In this document: in pieces, positions 1 through 7,505 of the stretch | Layout: each line of letters begins with the position of its first letter | Numbering within the stretch: position 1 is the first letter of the stretch | Source of the DNA: a bacterium | GTDB taxonomy: Bacteria > Patescibacteria > JAEDAM01 > Absconditabacterales > Absconditicoccaceae | Length of the DNA stretch: 21,784 bases | Direction of reading: 5' to 3' | NCBI GenBank assembly: GCA_017442645.1 | Contig: JAFRZH010000009.1 | Location: 1-21,784 of the forward strand | Notes under the pieces: model-generated | The model's database searches: none | Seen by the model: only the letters and a program-made list of their open reading frames with translations | What the model was told of the DNA's origin: nothing | Position numbers and translations under genes: made by a program

Positions 1-71
1 AATATTAGAAGATTTCAACGGGAAAATATTTTTTCGTTTGTACAGAATAAAGGTTCGATTAATTTCGTCGC
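1..71 (+). repeat. Left copy of a perfect 71-bp inverted repeat (may extend left of the window)
   Basis: Bases 1-71 equal the reverse complement of 2442-2512 at all 71 positions by direct comparison. Identity ends at base 72, though a shared TGGGAG follows just inside. The repeat is coding, in the same frame, in both flanking cassettes. The left boundary cannot be seen because the window begins here. Confidence 0.97.
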
Positions 72-1110
72 TTTGTGGGAGAAAAACTCCGAAAAAAAAT
101 ATTATTATAAATTTATAAATTATGATACAAACATTTCCACATTAACATGAAACATATATTCTGATGCATTTATGAGCAATTATTTTACTGATACTTATGT
201 AAATGATAAAAATCAAGATAATGTTTATGATTATAAAATAGTGAAATTAGAAGTTACCGATTGAATTATTACTAATGTTATTACCAAATTTGCAGATAAT
301 TGTACATTTTTTGTAGATAACTCTACAGGTACACAAACTTGATGACCACAACAAGCTACACTTTCAACACATGATGAATGAAAAACTGTCGTTCATATAA
401 AAATCCCTAAAATAATGTGATGATGAACCTCATTTAAACCATGAACCACGTTTCAATGTACAACAAGTAGATGAGAAAGTGTTAAAGTAACATCAGATAT
501 TATATCTGTAAATAATAATTATTCCTATGATAAAGTTATATCTACTTCAACTGGCTATAGTTGTAATTTAATTAATTATTATCATAAAAAAGTAAGTGGA
601 TCATATTCTATTTGATATGATCGTTTAGAAAAAACAACCATTTATACTGATACTTATGAATCATGAAAAACAGGTAAAAGAACTTGAACTACAGAAACAA
701 TGTTTGCTTGACATAGCAATGTTACTTGAGCTCCTTTAAATGTAGAAGATATATGTATCGCAAAAAGTAATGGAGCTGTTAGTTATACTACTGCTAGTAA
801 TAGTTATTGATGTGATCGTTCATATTATTCGCCTGTTATTAGCACCCATGCGTCTTCAGAAATTCAAACTCCTACTCTTAGTATATCTTGTCCAGCAAGT
901 AATACAACAAGCAATACAACAAATAATAATGAATCAAACACTTCTCAAAATTCAACAATCTCTTCCTCTGGATCTTCATGCCATGAAACATGTTACTCTG
1001 AAGAACGTGATTTTTATGGTAATGGTAGTCTAGAAGAAGGATGTGGACGTCCAGACAGGACTGAATTGGGTCATGGAGAATACATGTGGTGTGCTACATG
1101 TTGTTTATAA
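1..1110 (+). CDS. C-terminal part of a Cys-rich surface-type protein (expressed side of an invertible cassette), 5' partial
   Basis: Frame 1 is open from the first base to TAA at 1108-1110 when TGA is read as Gly (369 codons, 16 of them TGA). No start codon is apparent and the frame runs in from the left, so the N-terminus lies outside the window. Residues 1-23 (NIRRFQRENIF then SFVQNKGSINF) lie inside a perfect 71-bp repeat that recurs inverted at 2442-2512. The rest is rich in Ser, Thr, Asn, Tyr and Gly, has scattered Cys, a low-complexity Thr/Asn/Ser linker near residues 295-320, and a Cys-rich tail with CHETCYSEE and a final CATCC. That composition suggests an exported, disulfide-bonded protein such as an adhesin or pilin-tip subunit. 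I recognise no family, so the function is inferred. It is convergent with the minus-strand cassette ending at 1229. Confidence 0.75.
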
Positions 1111-1124
1111 AAAACAAGATAGAT

Positions 1125-1166
1125 AAAAAAATCTGATCTTCCCACACACGGGAGGTCAGATTTTTT
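1125..1166. terminator. Bidirectional intrinsic terminator between the two convergent cassettes
   Basis: An 11-bp outer stem (AAAAAATCTGA with TCAGATTTTTT) encloses a CCC/GGG inner stem with an ACACAC loop. An A-run lies on one side and a T-run on the other, so it can end transcription from either direction. It lies 14 bp after the TAA at 1110 and would serve whichever cassette is active. Confidence 0.85.
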
Positions 1167-1228
1167 CAGTTATATGGTATTTGTAAGTTGAATACATTGT
1201 TAGCTTTAAAACGAAAATATTAGAGGAA

Positions 1229-2515
1229 TTATTGGACTGGAGTACATTCATTATTTGCATTAAATTTTCCTTCGATACATGATGTTCATTGACAATATTT
1301 ACAAGTAAATCCTGCTAAATGAGTTTCCCATGGATCTGTCTCTCTTCGGTCTCATGCCCAATTAGTAGAACGATATGGACCAAATCAACTTCCTTTTAAT
1401 ACGTTATTGAGACCCAATACTTGTGCTTCATAATATGCTGAATTACAAGTTTTATAAGAAAATGTACAGATCCATTGTTGATATCCGTTAGTATCTCAAA
1501 TCCATGATTGAGAACATTTCATTGTTGGGATTCCATTTTTACAAGAACTAGAATTAGAAGATGTGTTAGCGTAACATTGAGATTCTAAAGCTGCTCATAT
1601 ATTACTTGTTTTTTCGATTGTACATGTAAATGTACAACTAGTTGGACCTGTACAATTTCCAGTAACAGTTCAACCGTTATTTGTACAAGTCTGATTTTGA
1701 TTGCTATCTGTATAAGTTTCTATAGAAGAAGGACAAGAATATTTTCCCTTATCAAAAGTATTATTATCTCGAGATCATCCTGGACAATAATATCACGCAG
1801 GGCAAATCTCACAAGTAGTCTGATTTTTTGGAAGATATGTTCATGCAGAACAGGTATAGATTGGTGTGTTACAATTTATTATATGAGCTCAATTTTGACA
1901 GTCCCAGTTATCACTTCAATTGGATCCAGACACACGTCCTACAAGACATGTATTTGCTGTACTTCAACATGTTGGTAAAGGTAGATTTTCATCATATTTT
2001 GTACAAGATACTCATTCAGTAGTTCACTCTCTAACACATTTCCATGTAGAAGCAGTATTAAAAGAATCTCTTCATGTATTTGTCGGAATTCATAAAATAC
2101 AACTATAAGCAGAATTTCAACATTCACAATCACTTTTTTGAAATCTTCGGGCTACATTCAAATCAATATCAATATTACTATCATCAGGTTTTTTAAAACA
2201 TAAATTTGTTAAAGTACAAGAGATTTCTGGATCAGACAATCCGTTAGAATTTGAATCCCAACATTTTGATGAAGAATATGTTGGATATGATGGATCATAT
2301 GATCTATTAAAAGTATATTCCGTTCAGTTTTTGCATCATGGTTCAAGTACAATAGTAGTATTAGCATTACTAAGATATCATTTCTCCATACCATAAAGAT
2401 TTAAATTTACACATGAGTTAGGATTATTTTCCTCCCATTTTGCGACGAAATTAATCGAACCTTTATTCTGTACAAACGAAAAAATATTTTCCCGTTGAAA
2501 TCTTCTAATATTAAT
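1229..2515 (-). CDS. Silent alternative C-terminal cassette of the Cys-rich surface-type protein (no start codon)
   Basis: The minus strand is open in code 25 from 2515 to TAA at 1229-1231, 428 codons with about 20 TGA. A TAA at 2516-2518 stands immediately upstream and the first in-frame ATG is internal (2387-2389), so in this orientation the frame should not be translated in full. The first 23 or so residues are encoded by the 71-bp repeat and equal the start of the 1-1110 cassette; a weak VAxWEx(K/E)N similarity follows, then the two diverge. Features seen: a calcium-loop-like DSNSNGLSDPE near residues 85-95; several Cys pairs; and, near residues 222-255, CSAGTY, then CEICPAGYYCPGG, which resembles the Cys-rich GCC2/GCC3 (ephrin-receptor-like) repeat. 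This is compatible with a disulfide-stabilised surface module. Its ligand is unknown. Confidence 0.72.
2442..2512 (-). repeat. Right copy of the perfect 71-bp inverted repeat
   Basis: This is the reverse complement of bases 1-71 without mismatch. It encodes the beginning of the minus-strand cassette and ends 38 bp upstream of the aspS start codon, so inversion would leave aspS untouched. Confidence 0.97.
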
Positions 2516-2549
2516 TTATAAGTAAATATCTTTATCTTTTATCATACCG

Positions 2550-4364
2550 ATGTATCGTACAAATACCTGTTGAGAATTAACTAAACAACATATTCATCAA
2601 GAAGTCACTCTTATTGGTCGAGTCAATAGAATCAGAAATTTAGGAGGATTAACGTTTATCGATTTGAGAGATCGCTATGGAATCACCCAAATCACCATCG
2701 ATCCGAAAAACCCCTTACAACTTGAAAACGGGACTTTGGAACAAATCAAAGCAGAATTTGTGATTCAAGTGAAAGGAACTGTTATTTCAAGACCTGAAAA
2801 TATGATCAATCAAGAGATGACCACTTGAGCAATCGAGATTCAACCAACGATAATTAAAATCATTTCTACCTGTGCAGAATTACCTTTCACTGTAGATAAT
2901 GAAAATAATGTTGGAGAAGATATCAGATTGGAATACCGTTATCTTGATTTGAGAAGAAAAAGTGTCAAAGACGTGATGTTGACGAGAAGTAAGATTTTCA
3001 CCGATACGATCAAGTATTTCACAGAGAAAGATTTTGTGTATTTTGAAACGCCTTGCTTCACAAAAAACACTCCCGAAGGATCAAGAGAATATGTTGTTCC
3101 AGCTAGGTTTGATCAAGGAAAATTCTTCGTTTTACCACAATCTCCTCAACAATACAAACAAATTTTGATGGTAGCAGGATACGATAAGTATATCCAACTT
3201 GCAAAATGTTTCCGTGATGAAGATCCGAGAGGAGACAGACAACCTGAATTTACTCAAATCGATTTTGAGCTTTCTTTCGTTGAACAGGAAGATATTTTGG
3301 AATTAATTCAGGATTATTATCTCACAATGACAAAAAATTTTCCAGAAAAAAAGATAAAATCTGAACAATTTCCAAGAATGACGCGAAAAGAAGCGATGGA
3401 TCGCTACGGGTCAGATAAACCAGAATTGAGGACAGAAGCCCTTGATTTCATCGATGTGACCGAGTGGAGCCGTCAGATTCCTTTCTCTCTTTTTCAAGGA
3501 GTAGAATGTGTAAAATGTCTTGTCGCACCGAAAGAATACGCCAGAAGCGAAATTGAAAAGAATTTAGAAACAAAGATAAAAGAAAGCTGATGAAAAGGGT
3601 TGTTATACCTCATCTTCACGAACGAATGAGAATTAAAAGGTCCCCTCGCAAAATTCTTAACGGAAGAAACAATCCAATCTTTAAAAGACCTTACGCACGT
3701 TAAAAACGGTCAGACCTTATTTTTCCAATTTTGAGAACGATTGAATGTGGTCGAACTCCTCGGAGTTTTGAGAAAAACCTTGATCAAAGAATTGAACCTT
3801 TTGGAAGGAAAAGAAAATCTTCTGGATTTCACCTTTATCGTGGATTTTCCTCTCTTTGAACTAGGAGACGACGGAGAACTTGGATCATCTCATCACCCTT
3901 TCACGAAACCAAAAGACGAAGATATCCCTTATCTCATCGACCTTGCCGAGAGAATGAGAAACGGATACCAATTGACCAACGAAGATAAGAAAAAATTGAC
4001 AACCATCACTTCTGATACCTACGATATCGTTGCAAATGGATACGAAAATGGAGGTTGAAGTATCAGAATCCATGATCAAGTCTTACAACATGCAATTTTT
4101 ACCATTCTTGGACTTTCAGAAAAAGAAATAGAAGTCAGATTCTGACACTTGTTAAAATGCTTTTCATTTGGAGTGCCCCCTCACGGAGGTTGTGCTCTAG
4201 GACTCGATAGAATGGTCATGATTTACAAAAATAAAGAGAATATCAGAGAAGTCATTGCCTTCCCCAAAAATCAAAAATACCGCGATCCGATGTTCAATGC
4301 TCCAGGAGTATTAGATGAAGGATTATTGGAAGAATTGGGATTAAAAGTGATAGAAAATGAATAA
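2550..4364 (+). CDS. aspS: Aspartyl-tRNA synthetase (bacterial type)
   Basis: A class II aminoacyl-tRNA synthetase that charges tRNA(Asp), and possibly tRNA(Asn) if non-discriminating. It is 604 aa, normal for the bacterial enzyme. An N-terminal OB-fold anticodon-binding domain spans about residues 1-110. The catalytic core has PEGSREY near 175, motif 2 FRDEDPRGDRQPEF at about 221-234, a bacterial GAD-type insertion around 300-420, and motif 3 GVPPHGGCALGLDR at about 541-554. ATG 2550 gives the expected OB-fold start (LIGRVNRIRNLGG). It reads through eight TGA codons, including conserved Gly in MTTG-type, NGGGSIRI and FGHLL segments. Under the standard code it would falsely break into several ORFs. 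A TATCAT box lies only 4 nt before the ATG. A strong terminator follows, so it seems monocistronic. Confidence 0.97.
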
Positions 4365-4367
4365 AGA

Positions 4368-4392
4368 AGACGGAAAATCCGTCTTTTTTTTT
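4368..4392 (+). terminator. Intrinsic terminator of aspS
   Basis: A perfect 7-bp stem (AGACGGA / TCCGTCT) with an AAA loop is followed directly by a run of T. It starts 4 nt after the aspS stop codon. Confidence 0.93.
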
Positions 4393-4416
4393 GTGAATGT
4401 AAAAAATGCTTTTGGT

Positions 4417-4444
4417 TTGATTTTTTACAAAGAAATAGTATAAA
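4417..4444 (+). promoter_or_regulatory. Possible promoter for the hairpin-rich spacer
   Basis: TTGATT (4417-4422) and TATAAA (4439-4444) are separated by 16 bp. No gene starts downstream before 4892, but a strong terminator at 4646-4672 would end a transcript of about 220 nt. In AT-rich DNA such boxes also occur by chance. Confidence 0.35.
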
Positions 4445-4529
4445 GAAGCTGCAACACAATATTATTGATTTCTCTTTGAGGGGATTGCTTTACATCTACA
4501 AAGTGACTGGGGATTTTTTTGAAGAAAAG

Positions 4530-4631
4530 GAACCTCACCCTAGCCATCTCCTTAACAAGGAGAGGGAATATCAATAAGAAAATGTCCTTCTCCTAAATTA
4601 GGAGAAGGTGGCCGAAGGCCGGATGAGGTTC
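4530..4631. repeat. REP-like composite palindromic element A
   Basis: The outer stem GAACCTCA / TGAGGTTC encloses three hairpins: TCTCCTT-AAC-AAGGAGA (4547-4563), CCTTCTCCTAA / TTAGGAGAAGG (4586-4608, almost perfect palindrome) and GGCC-GAA-GGCC (4610-4620). It shares the order [AGGA palindrome]-GGTGGC..CGAAG..GCCGGA-[G/A-rich tail] with element B at 4686-4724, so the two appear to be members of one dispersed family. Confidence 0.7.
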
Positions 4632-4645
4632 TGTATAATCAGTAG

Positions 4646-4672
4646 GGACGAGATTCTTCTCGTCCTTTTTTT
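4646..4672 (+). terminator. Strong intrinsic terminator inside the aspS-downstream spacer
   Basis: A perfect 7-bp stem GGACGAG / CTCGTCC with a 6-nt loop is followed by seven T. No protein gene ends just upstream, so it either terminates a small RNA or is a second terminator behind aspS. Confidence 0.75.
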
Positions 4673-4685
4673 GTGTGAATTGTTG

Positions 4686-4724
4686 TCCTCCTTTGTAAAG
4701 GAGGTGGCTCGAAGAGCCGGAGGA
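4686..4724. repeat. REP-like composite palindromic element B
   Basis: Hairpin CCTCCTTT-GT-AAAGGAGG (4687-4704) is followed by GGCTC-GAA-GAGCC (4706-4718), with TCCTCC / GGAGGA able to close the whole. The segment GGTGGC..CGAAG..GCCGGA is shared with element A. A further small hairpin ACCGC-AA-GCGGT lies at 4741-4752. From there to 4870 I see nothing else supportable. Confidence 0.65.
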
Positions 4725-4891
4725 TTAAAAAAAATCTCCCACCGCAAGCGGTTCAGAAAGAGAAAACACTCTCACTACTTCATGATTTTGTTTTTCATTG
4801 ATTCATGACGGAGAGTCAGATTTTTTTCTTTTCTTGCTATTTAAGAGAAAAAGATTACTTTATAGAGAGTTTTATTTATAATATTCTTAGC

Positions 4892-5257
4892 ATGAAAAAA
4901 ACAATGATTCTTTTCTGATTTTTCATTATTTTCTTTTTAACTTGATGTGATACACCACTTGAACGAGAAGGAGAATATTTTTCTGATGAAGATAAAAGTT
5001 CCGATTTAACGATTACCAAAGATGAAAACGGAGAAATGAAAGCTGAACTTGGGATTTTTAGATTAACCACCTTTTCTGATATGGTAGTGACCGAATCTTG
5101 AAATGATTTGATTCTTGCTGAAACAGGAGAATTCGCTCGCCCTATAAGCTTTCTTGCAACACAAAATGACGAAATGATTACGATAAAAGTCATTCATTCT
5201 GATTGGGAATTGCTTGAAGAAGGAGAAACTTTTACTTTCCCAAAAGAGCAAAAATAA
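4892..5257 (+). CDS. Small putative lipoprotein
   Basis: 121 aa from ATG 4892 to TAA 5255-5257. The N-terminus MKKTMILFGFFIIFFLTGC is a typical type II signal peptide with lipobox LTGC (Cys19). Both Gly9 and the lipobox Gly18 are encoded by TGA, which supports UGA = Gly because a stop there would be absurd. The mature part is acidic (EREGEYFSDEDKSSDL) and then probably beta-rich; I recognise no domain. A TATAAT box at 4877-4882 lies only 9 nt before the ATG, so the mRNA may be almost leaderless. The stop is 1 bp from the next start, so it is probably cotranscribed with the psd-like gene and could act in the envelope. Confidence 0.85.
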
Positions 5258-5258
5258 T

Positions 5259-5897
5259 ATGATCATCTTTTTGCTTTGTATCGGTGGAATCACTCTCCTT
5301 TTACGGATTTTTTATCAATGCTATTTTCTTCGTACCCCTCTTCGTAAGATTCCTCATGACAACGCTCTTTTTGTGAGTCCTGCAAATGGGAAAATCATTG
5401 CGATTCTCAGACAAGAAGATTTAAAGAGAGATAAAAATCTCTACAAAAAACATCGTAAAGTTTTGGAAGATTGGACGGAAGGTTTTGAAAAGGGAACCTT
5501 GATTTCGATTATGATGACTCCTTTAGATGTTCATTTTCAGAAAGCACCTCTTGAAGCCACTTTACACTATCAAGGACATCATCAAGGGAAATTTTTGAAT
5601 GCTATGAAAAAAGATAAAAATCTGAATGCAACTTTTCAGAATGAATATCATTCCATGTTTTTTAAAACGCCAGAAGGTTTTTCCTTCCGTATTATTCAAA
5701 TCGCAGGATTTGTAGCAAGAAGAATTGTTTCTTTTCTGAAAGACGGAACAAAAGTTCTTCAGGGAGAAAAGATCGGATTAATTAAATTAGGATCTCAAGT
5801 CAGTATTGTACTTGATGAACATTTTGAGATTTCCTGTAAAGTGGGAGATAAAGTGATCGACGGGGAAACGGTTTTAGCCATCAAAAAGCCCCTCTAA
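5259..5897 (+). CDS. psd: Phosphatidylserine decarboxylase family protein (proenzyme)
   Basis: 212 aa, the size of the short PSD class, which decarboxylates phosphatidylserine to phosphatidylethanolamine at the membrane. After an N-terminal membrane helix (residues 1-17) come the family hallmarks: LRTPLRKIP, VSPANGKI, MTPLDVHFQKAP, a GKFLNA segment, IAGFVARRIV, and LGSQVSIVL near 177-185, where cleavage between Gly178 and Ser179 would create the pyruvoyl cofactor. ATG 5259 is chosen because it follows the lipoprotein stop by 1 bp and begins at the membrane helix; an in-frame ATG at 5214 would overlap that gene. No TGA codons are used. No phosphatidylserine synthase gene is visible nearby. Confidence 0.88.
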   Translation: MIIFLLCIGGITLLLRIFYQCYFLRTPLRKIPHDNALFVSPANGKIIAILRQEDLKRDKNLYKKHRKVLEDWTEGFEKGTLISIMMTPLDVHFQKAPLEATLHYQGHHQGKFLNAMKKDKNLNATFQNEYHSMFFKTPEGFSFRIIQIAGFVARRIVSFLKDGTKVLQGEKIGLIKLGSQVSIVLDEHFEISCKVGDKVIDGETVLAIKKPL

Positions 5898-5921
5898 AAG
5901 ATCAAGAACTCCTTGATTAAT

Positions 5922-5940
5922 ATTGTAAAATTTTTACAAT
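5922..5940. promoter_or_regulatory. Perfect 19-bp palindrome upstream of sufC, possible operator
   Basis: ATTGTAAAATTTTTACAAT is a 9+1+9 perfect dyad, 33 bp upstream of the sufC ATG. Its position fits an operator for a dimeric regulator. It has no adjoining T-run, which argues against a terminator. Nothing in the sequence identifies the regulator, and no copy was seen upstream of sufB. Confidence 0.4.
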
Positions 5941-5972
5941 GCTTTAAGATTTTTACTTTTCATCCAAACATT

Positions 5973-6695
5973 ATGAATCTTGAAGTCAAAAATCTCACGG
6001 TTCAAAGAGAAGAAAAAACGATTCTCCATCAGATTTCTCTTTCTTTTAGTCAAGGGAAAAATTATTGCATCTTGGGGAAAAATGGAAGTGGAAAATCTTC
6101 TCTCGTTTCGACGATCATGGGACATCCTTTTTATACCGTTACCGAGGGAGAGATTCTCCTTGATAACGAAGATATTACAAATCTTTCTCCTGATGAAAGA
6201 GCAAAAAGAGGGATTTTTCTCGCTTTTCAAAATGTTCCTGAAATTCCAGGTTTGAAACTTTTTGAATTTTTGAAAGAGATTTACGATCAGAAAAATGGAA
6301 CAACCACCTTTCTTTCTTTCAAAAAACTGATCGAACCGATTTTGGAAGAATTAAAAATTTCGAAAGAATTTCTCCGAAGAGAACTCAATGTCGGATTTAG
6401 TGGAGGAGAAAAAAGGAAGATTGAGATTCTTCAGATGAGACTTTTGAAGCCAAAATTTATCATTCTCGATGAAATAGATAGCGGACTCGATATTGATGCT
6501 TGTAAACTGATTAGCGAGATGCTTGGAGCAGAAAACACCCAAGAAAATAGTTTTATCATCATCACCCATACCTTTTCACTCCTTGAACATCTCCCTATCG
6601 ATACCGTCTATGTCATCAAAGAAGGAGAAAAAGAGAAAGAAGCCTGACCAGAACTCATCGAACAGATTAAAGAAGAAGGATTTGAAAATCCATAA
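5973..6695 (+). CDS. sufC: Fe-S cluster assembly ATPase SufC
   Basis: 240 aa ABC-type ATPase of the SUF iron-sulfur cluster scaffold; partners in other bacteria are SufB and SufD. Walker A GKNGSGKS at 35-42, Q-loop in FQNVPEIPG near 86, signature FSGGEKR at 142-148, Walker B with IILDEIDSGLD at 163-173 and switch His in ITHT near 199. The IDSGLD segment and the QNPxEIPG-like Q-loop are characteristic of SufC rather than transport ATPases. ATG 5973 matches the usual start (MNLEVKNL). The gene reads through one TGA at 6645-6647 and ends at TAA 6693-6695, restoring the C-terminal tail. The likely partner sufB is 2.8 kb away on the other strand. Confidence 0.94.
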
Positions 6696-6729
6696 CCACG
6701 ATTTTCCTTATTTTATTTCTCTGGAGGAA

Positions 6730-7434
6730 ATGAATCTACAGAAAAAACAATGGAAACAAGAGGATCTTTCAGACTTTTATTCTTTTTTAAAAAGTTTCAA
6801 AAATCTGACTAAAATTCAACGAACGCAAAGGATTATCAATACCGCATTACCCGTCCTCGCGATTCCCAGTCCCCAATTGAAAGAGATTGCAAAAGGAATT
6901 GCAAAAGGAGATTTTTTGTCGTTTTTGGATTTAATGCCCCACGAAGTCTTTGAAGCAACGATGATTGACACCTATCTCATCAATAGGCTTAAAGATTTTC
7001 AAGTACAAAAGCAATATATCGAAAAACTTTCCCTACGAATTGACAATCGAGCAACGGTTGATAGTTTGAAATTTTGCGTAAAAGGAAACGAAAAAGAGAG
7101 AATCACCTACGCAGAAGAACTAATCCATTCAGAACTTCCCTTCCAAAGAAGAATCGGAATCAGAATTTTATTCTCTTTTGTAAAAGAAGCAACGTATTTA
7201 GAAACGATTTTACAGTTTATCGAAAGCTTGGAGGGTGAAAAAGAATATTATGTGAATATGGCTTCTGCTTGGCTCTTATGTGAACTTTTGATTTTTCATG
7301 AGCAGAGAATTTGGGATTTTTTACAAAGAGGAAGAGTGAATGATTTTGTGATGAAGAAAACCATCAGTAAAGCAAGGGAGAGTTTCAGAATTTCGGAAGT
7401 TTTAAAAGAAAAATTAAAAAGTCTGAAAAGATAA
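6730..7434 (+). CDS. DNA alkylation repair protein, AlkD-like HEAT-repeat family
   Basis: 234 aa from ATG 6730, preceded by CTGGAGGA, a good Shine-Dalgarno although very close to the start. It matches the AlkD-like DNA alkylation repair family of helical HEAT-like repeats: PVLAIPSPQLKEIAKGIAKGD near residues 40-60, IDNRATVDSLKF mid-protein, the YYVNMASAWLLCELL segment and a C-terminal KKTISKARESFRIS. Family members are DNA glycosylases that excise N3/N7-alkylated bases, or catalytically silent relatives. The DNA-binding arrangement looks family-typical but activity cannot be read from sequence alone. The open frame extends upstream into sufC, but family length favours 6730. It has no TGA codons and lies 34 bp after sufC, so is probably cotranscribed with it. 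Confidence 0.85.
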   Translation: MNLQKKQWKQEDLSDFYSFLKSFKNLTKIQRTQRIINTALPVLAIPSPQLKEIAKGIAKGDFLSFLDLMPHEVFEATMIDTYLINRLKDFQVQKQYIEKLSLRIDNRATVDSLKFCVKGNEKERITYAEELIHSELPFQRRIGIRILFSFVKEATYLETILQFIESLEGEKEYYVNMASAWLLCELLIFHEQRIWDFLQRGRVNDFVMKKTISKARESFRISEVLKEKLKSLKR

Positions 7435-7446
7435 CCATACAACTTT

Positions 7447-7475
7447 TTGCATTTTTTTCCTATTACAAGTATAAT
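7447..7475 (+). promoter_or_regulatory. Promoter for the VirB2-like gene pair
   Basis: TTGCAT (7447-7452), 17-bp spacer, consensus TATAAT (7470-7475). The predicted start near 7482 is just upstream of the candidate start codons at 7488, 7494 and 7506. Confidence 0.65.
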
Positions 7476-7505
7476 TAAGAGAATTTTATGTTTATGATAA
7501 TAAAA

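Larger units (their letters stand above)
1..2512. other. Putative invertible DNA segment swapping alternative C-terminal coding cassettes
   Basis: A 2.4-kb segment is bounded by the 71-bp inverted repeats and contains two convergent, start-less open frames separated by one bidirectional terminator. Both frames enter through the repeat in the same codon phase. Inversion by crossover inside the repeats would therefore connect the other cassette, in frame, to whatever coding sequence lies left of the window. The layout matches shufflon-type C-terminal switching as known for plasmid R64 PilV. The recombinase (site-specific or homologous) is not in this window. Confidence 0.7.
4451..4672 (+). ncRNA. 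Candidate structured small RNA
   Basis: Between the possible promoter (4417-4444) and an intrinsic terminator lies a stretch with no credible ORF and four nested or consecutive hairpins: 4547-4563, 4586-4608, 4610-4620 and the terminator at 4646-4665. An 8-bp closing stem joins 4530-4537 to 4624-4631. The extent is inferred from these signals. The alternative is that it is simply a REP-like palindromic repeat without its own transcript. Confidence 0.3.

Noticed and set aside
770..1033. 87-aa hydrophobic open frame on the plus strand
   Set aside because: It lies wholly inside the 1-1110 cassette in another frame; its Leu/Ile/Val-rich product is what a Ser/Thr/Asn-rich frame yields when shifted.
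1..2512. The 71-bp inverted repeats as terminal repeats of an insertion sequence
   Set aside because: No transposase is present between them, the repeats are coding and in frame with both inner ORFs, and the inner ORFs have no start codons of their own.
2928..4364. aspS appearing as three separate open frames (decayed or frameshifted gene)
   Set aside because: All parts are in one frame and are interrupted only by TGA at conserved glycines; with code 25 the enzyme is complete.
4608..4808. 66-aa open frame in the aspS-downstream spacer
   Set aside because: It runs through a terminator and both palindromic elements, with no ribosome binding site or recognisable product.
5214..5258. Upstream ATG for the psd-like gene
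   Set aside because: It would overlap the end of the lipoprotein gene by 44 bp; ATG 5259, 1 bp after that stop, gives the normal membrane-helix start.
5901..5918. ATCAAG / CTTGAT hairpin after psd as a terminator
   Set aside because: It is a weak 6-bp stem not followed by a T-run; at most an attenuator-like structure before sufC.
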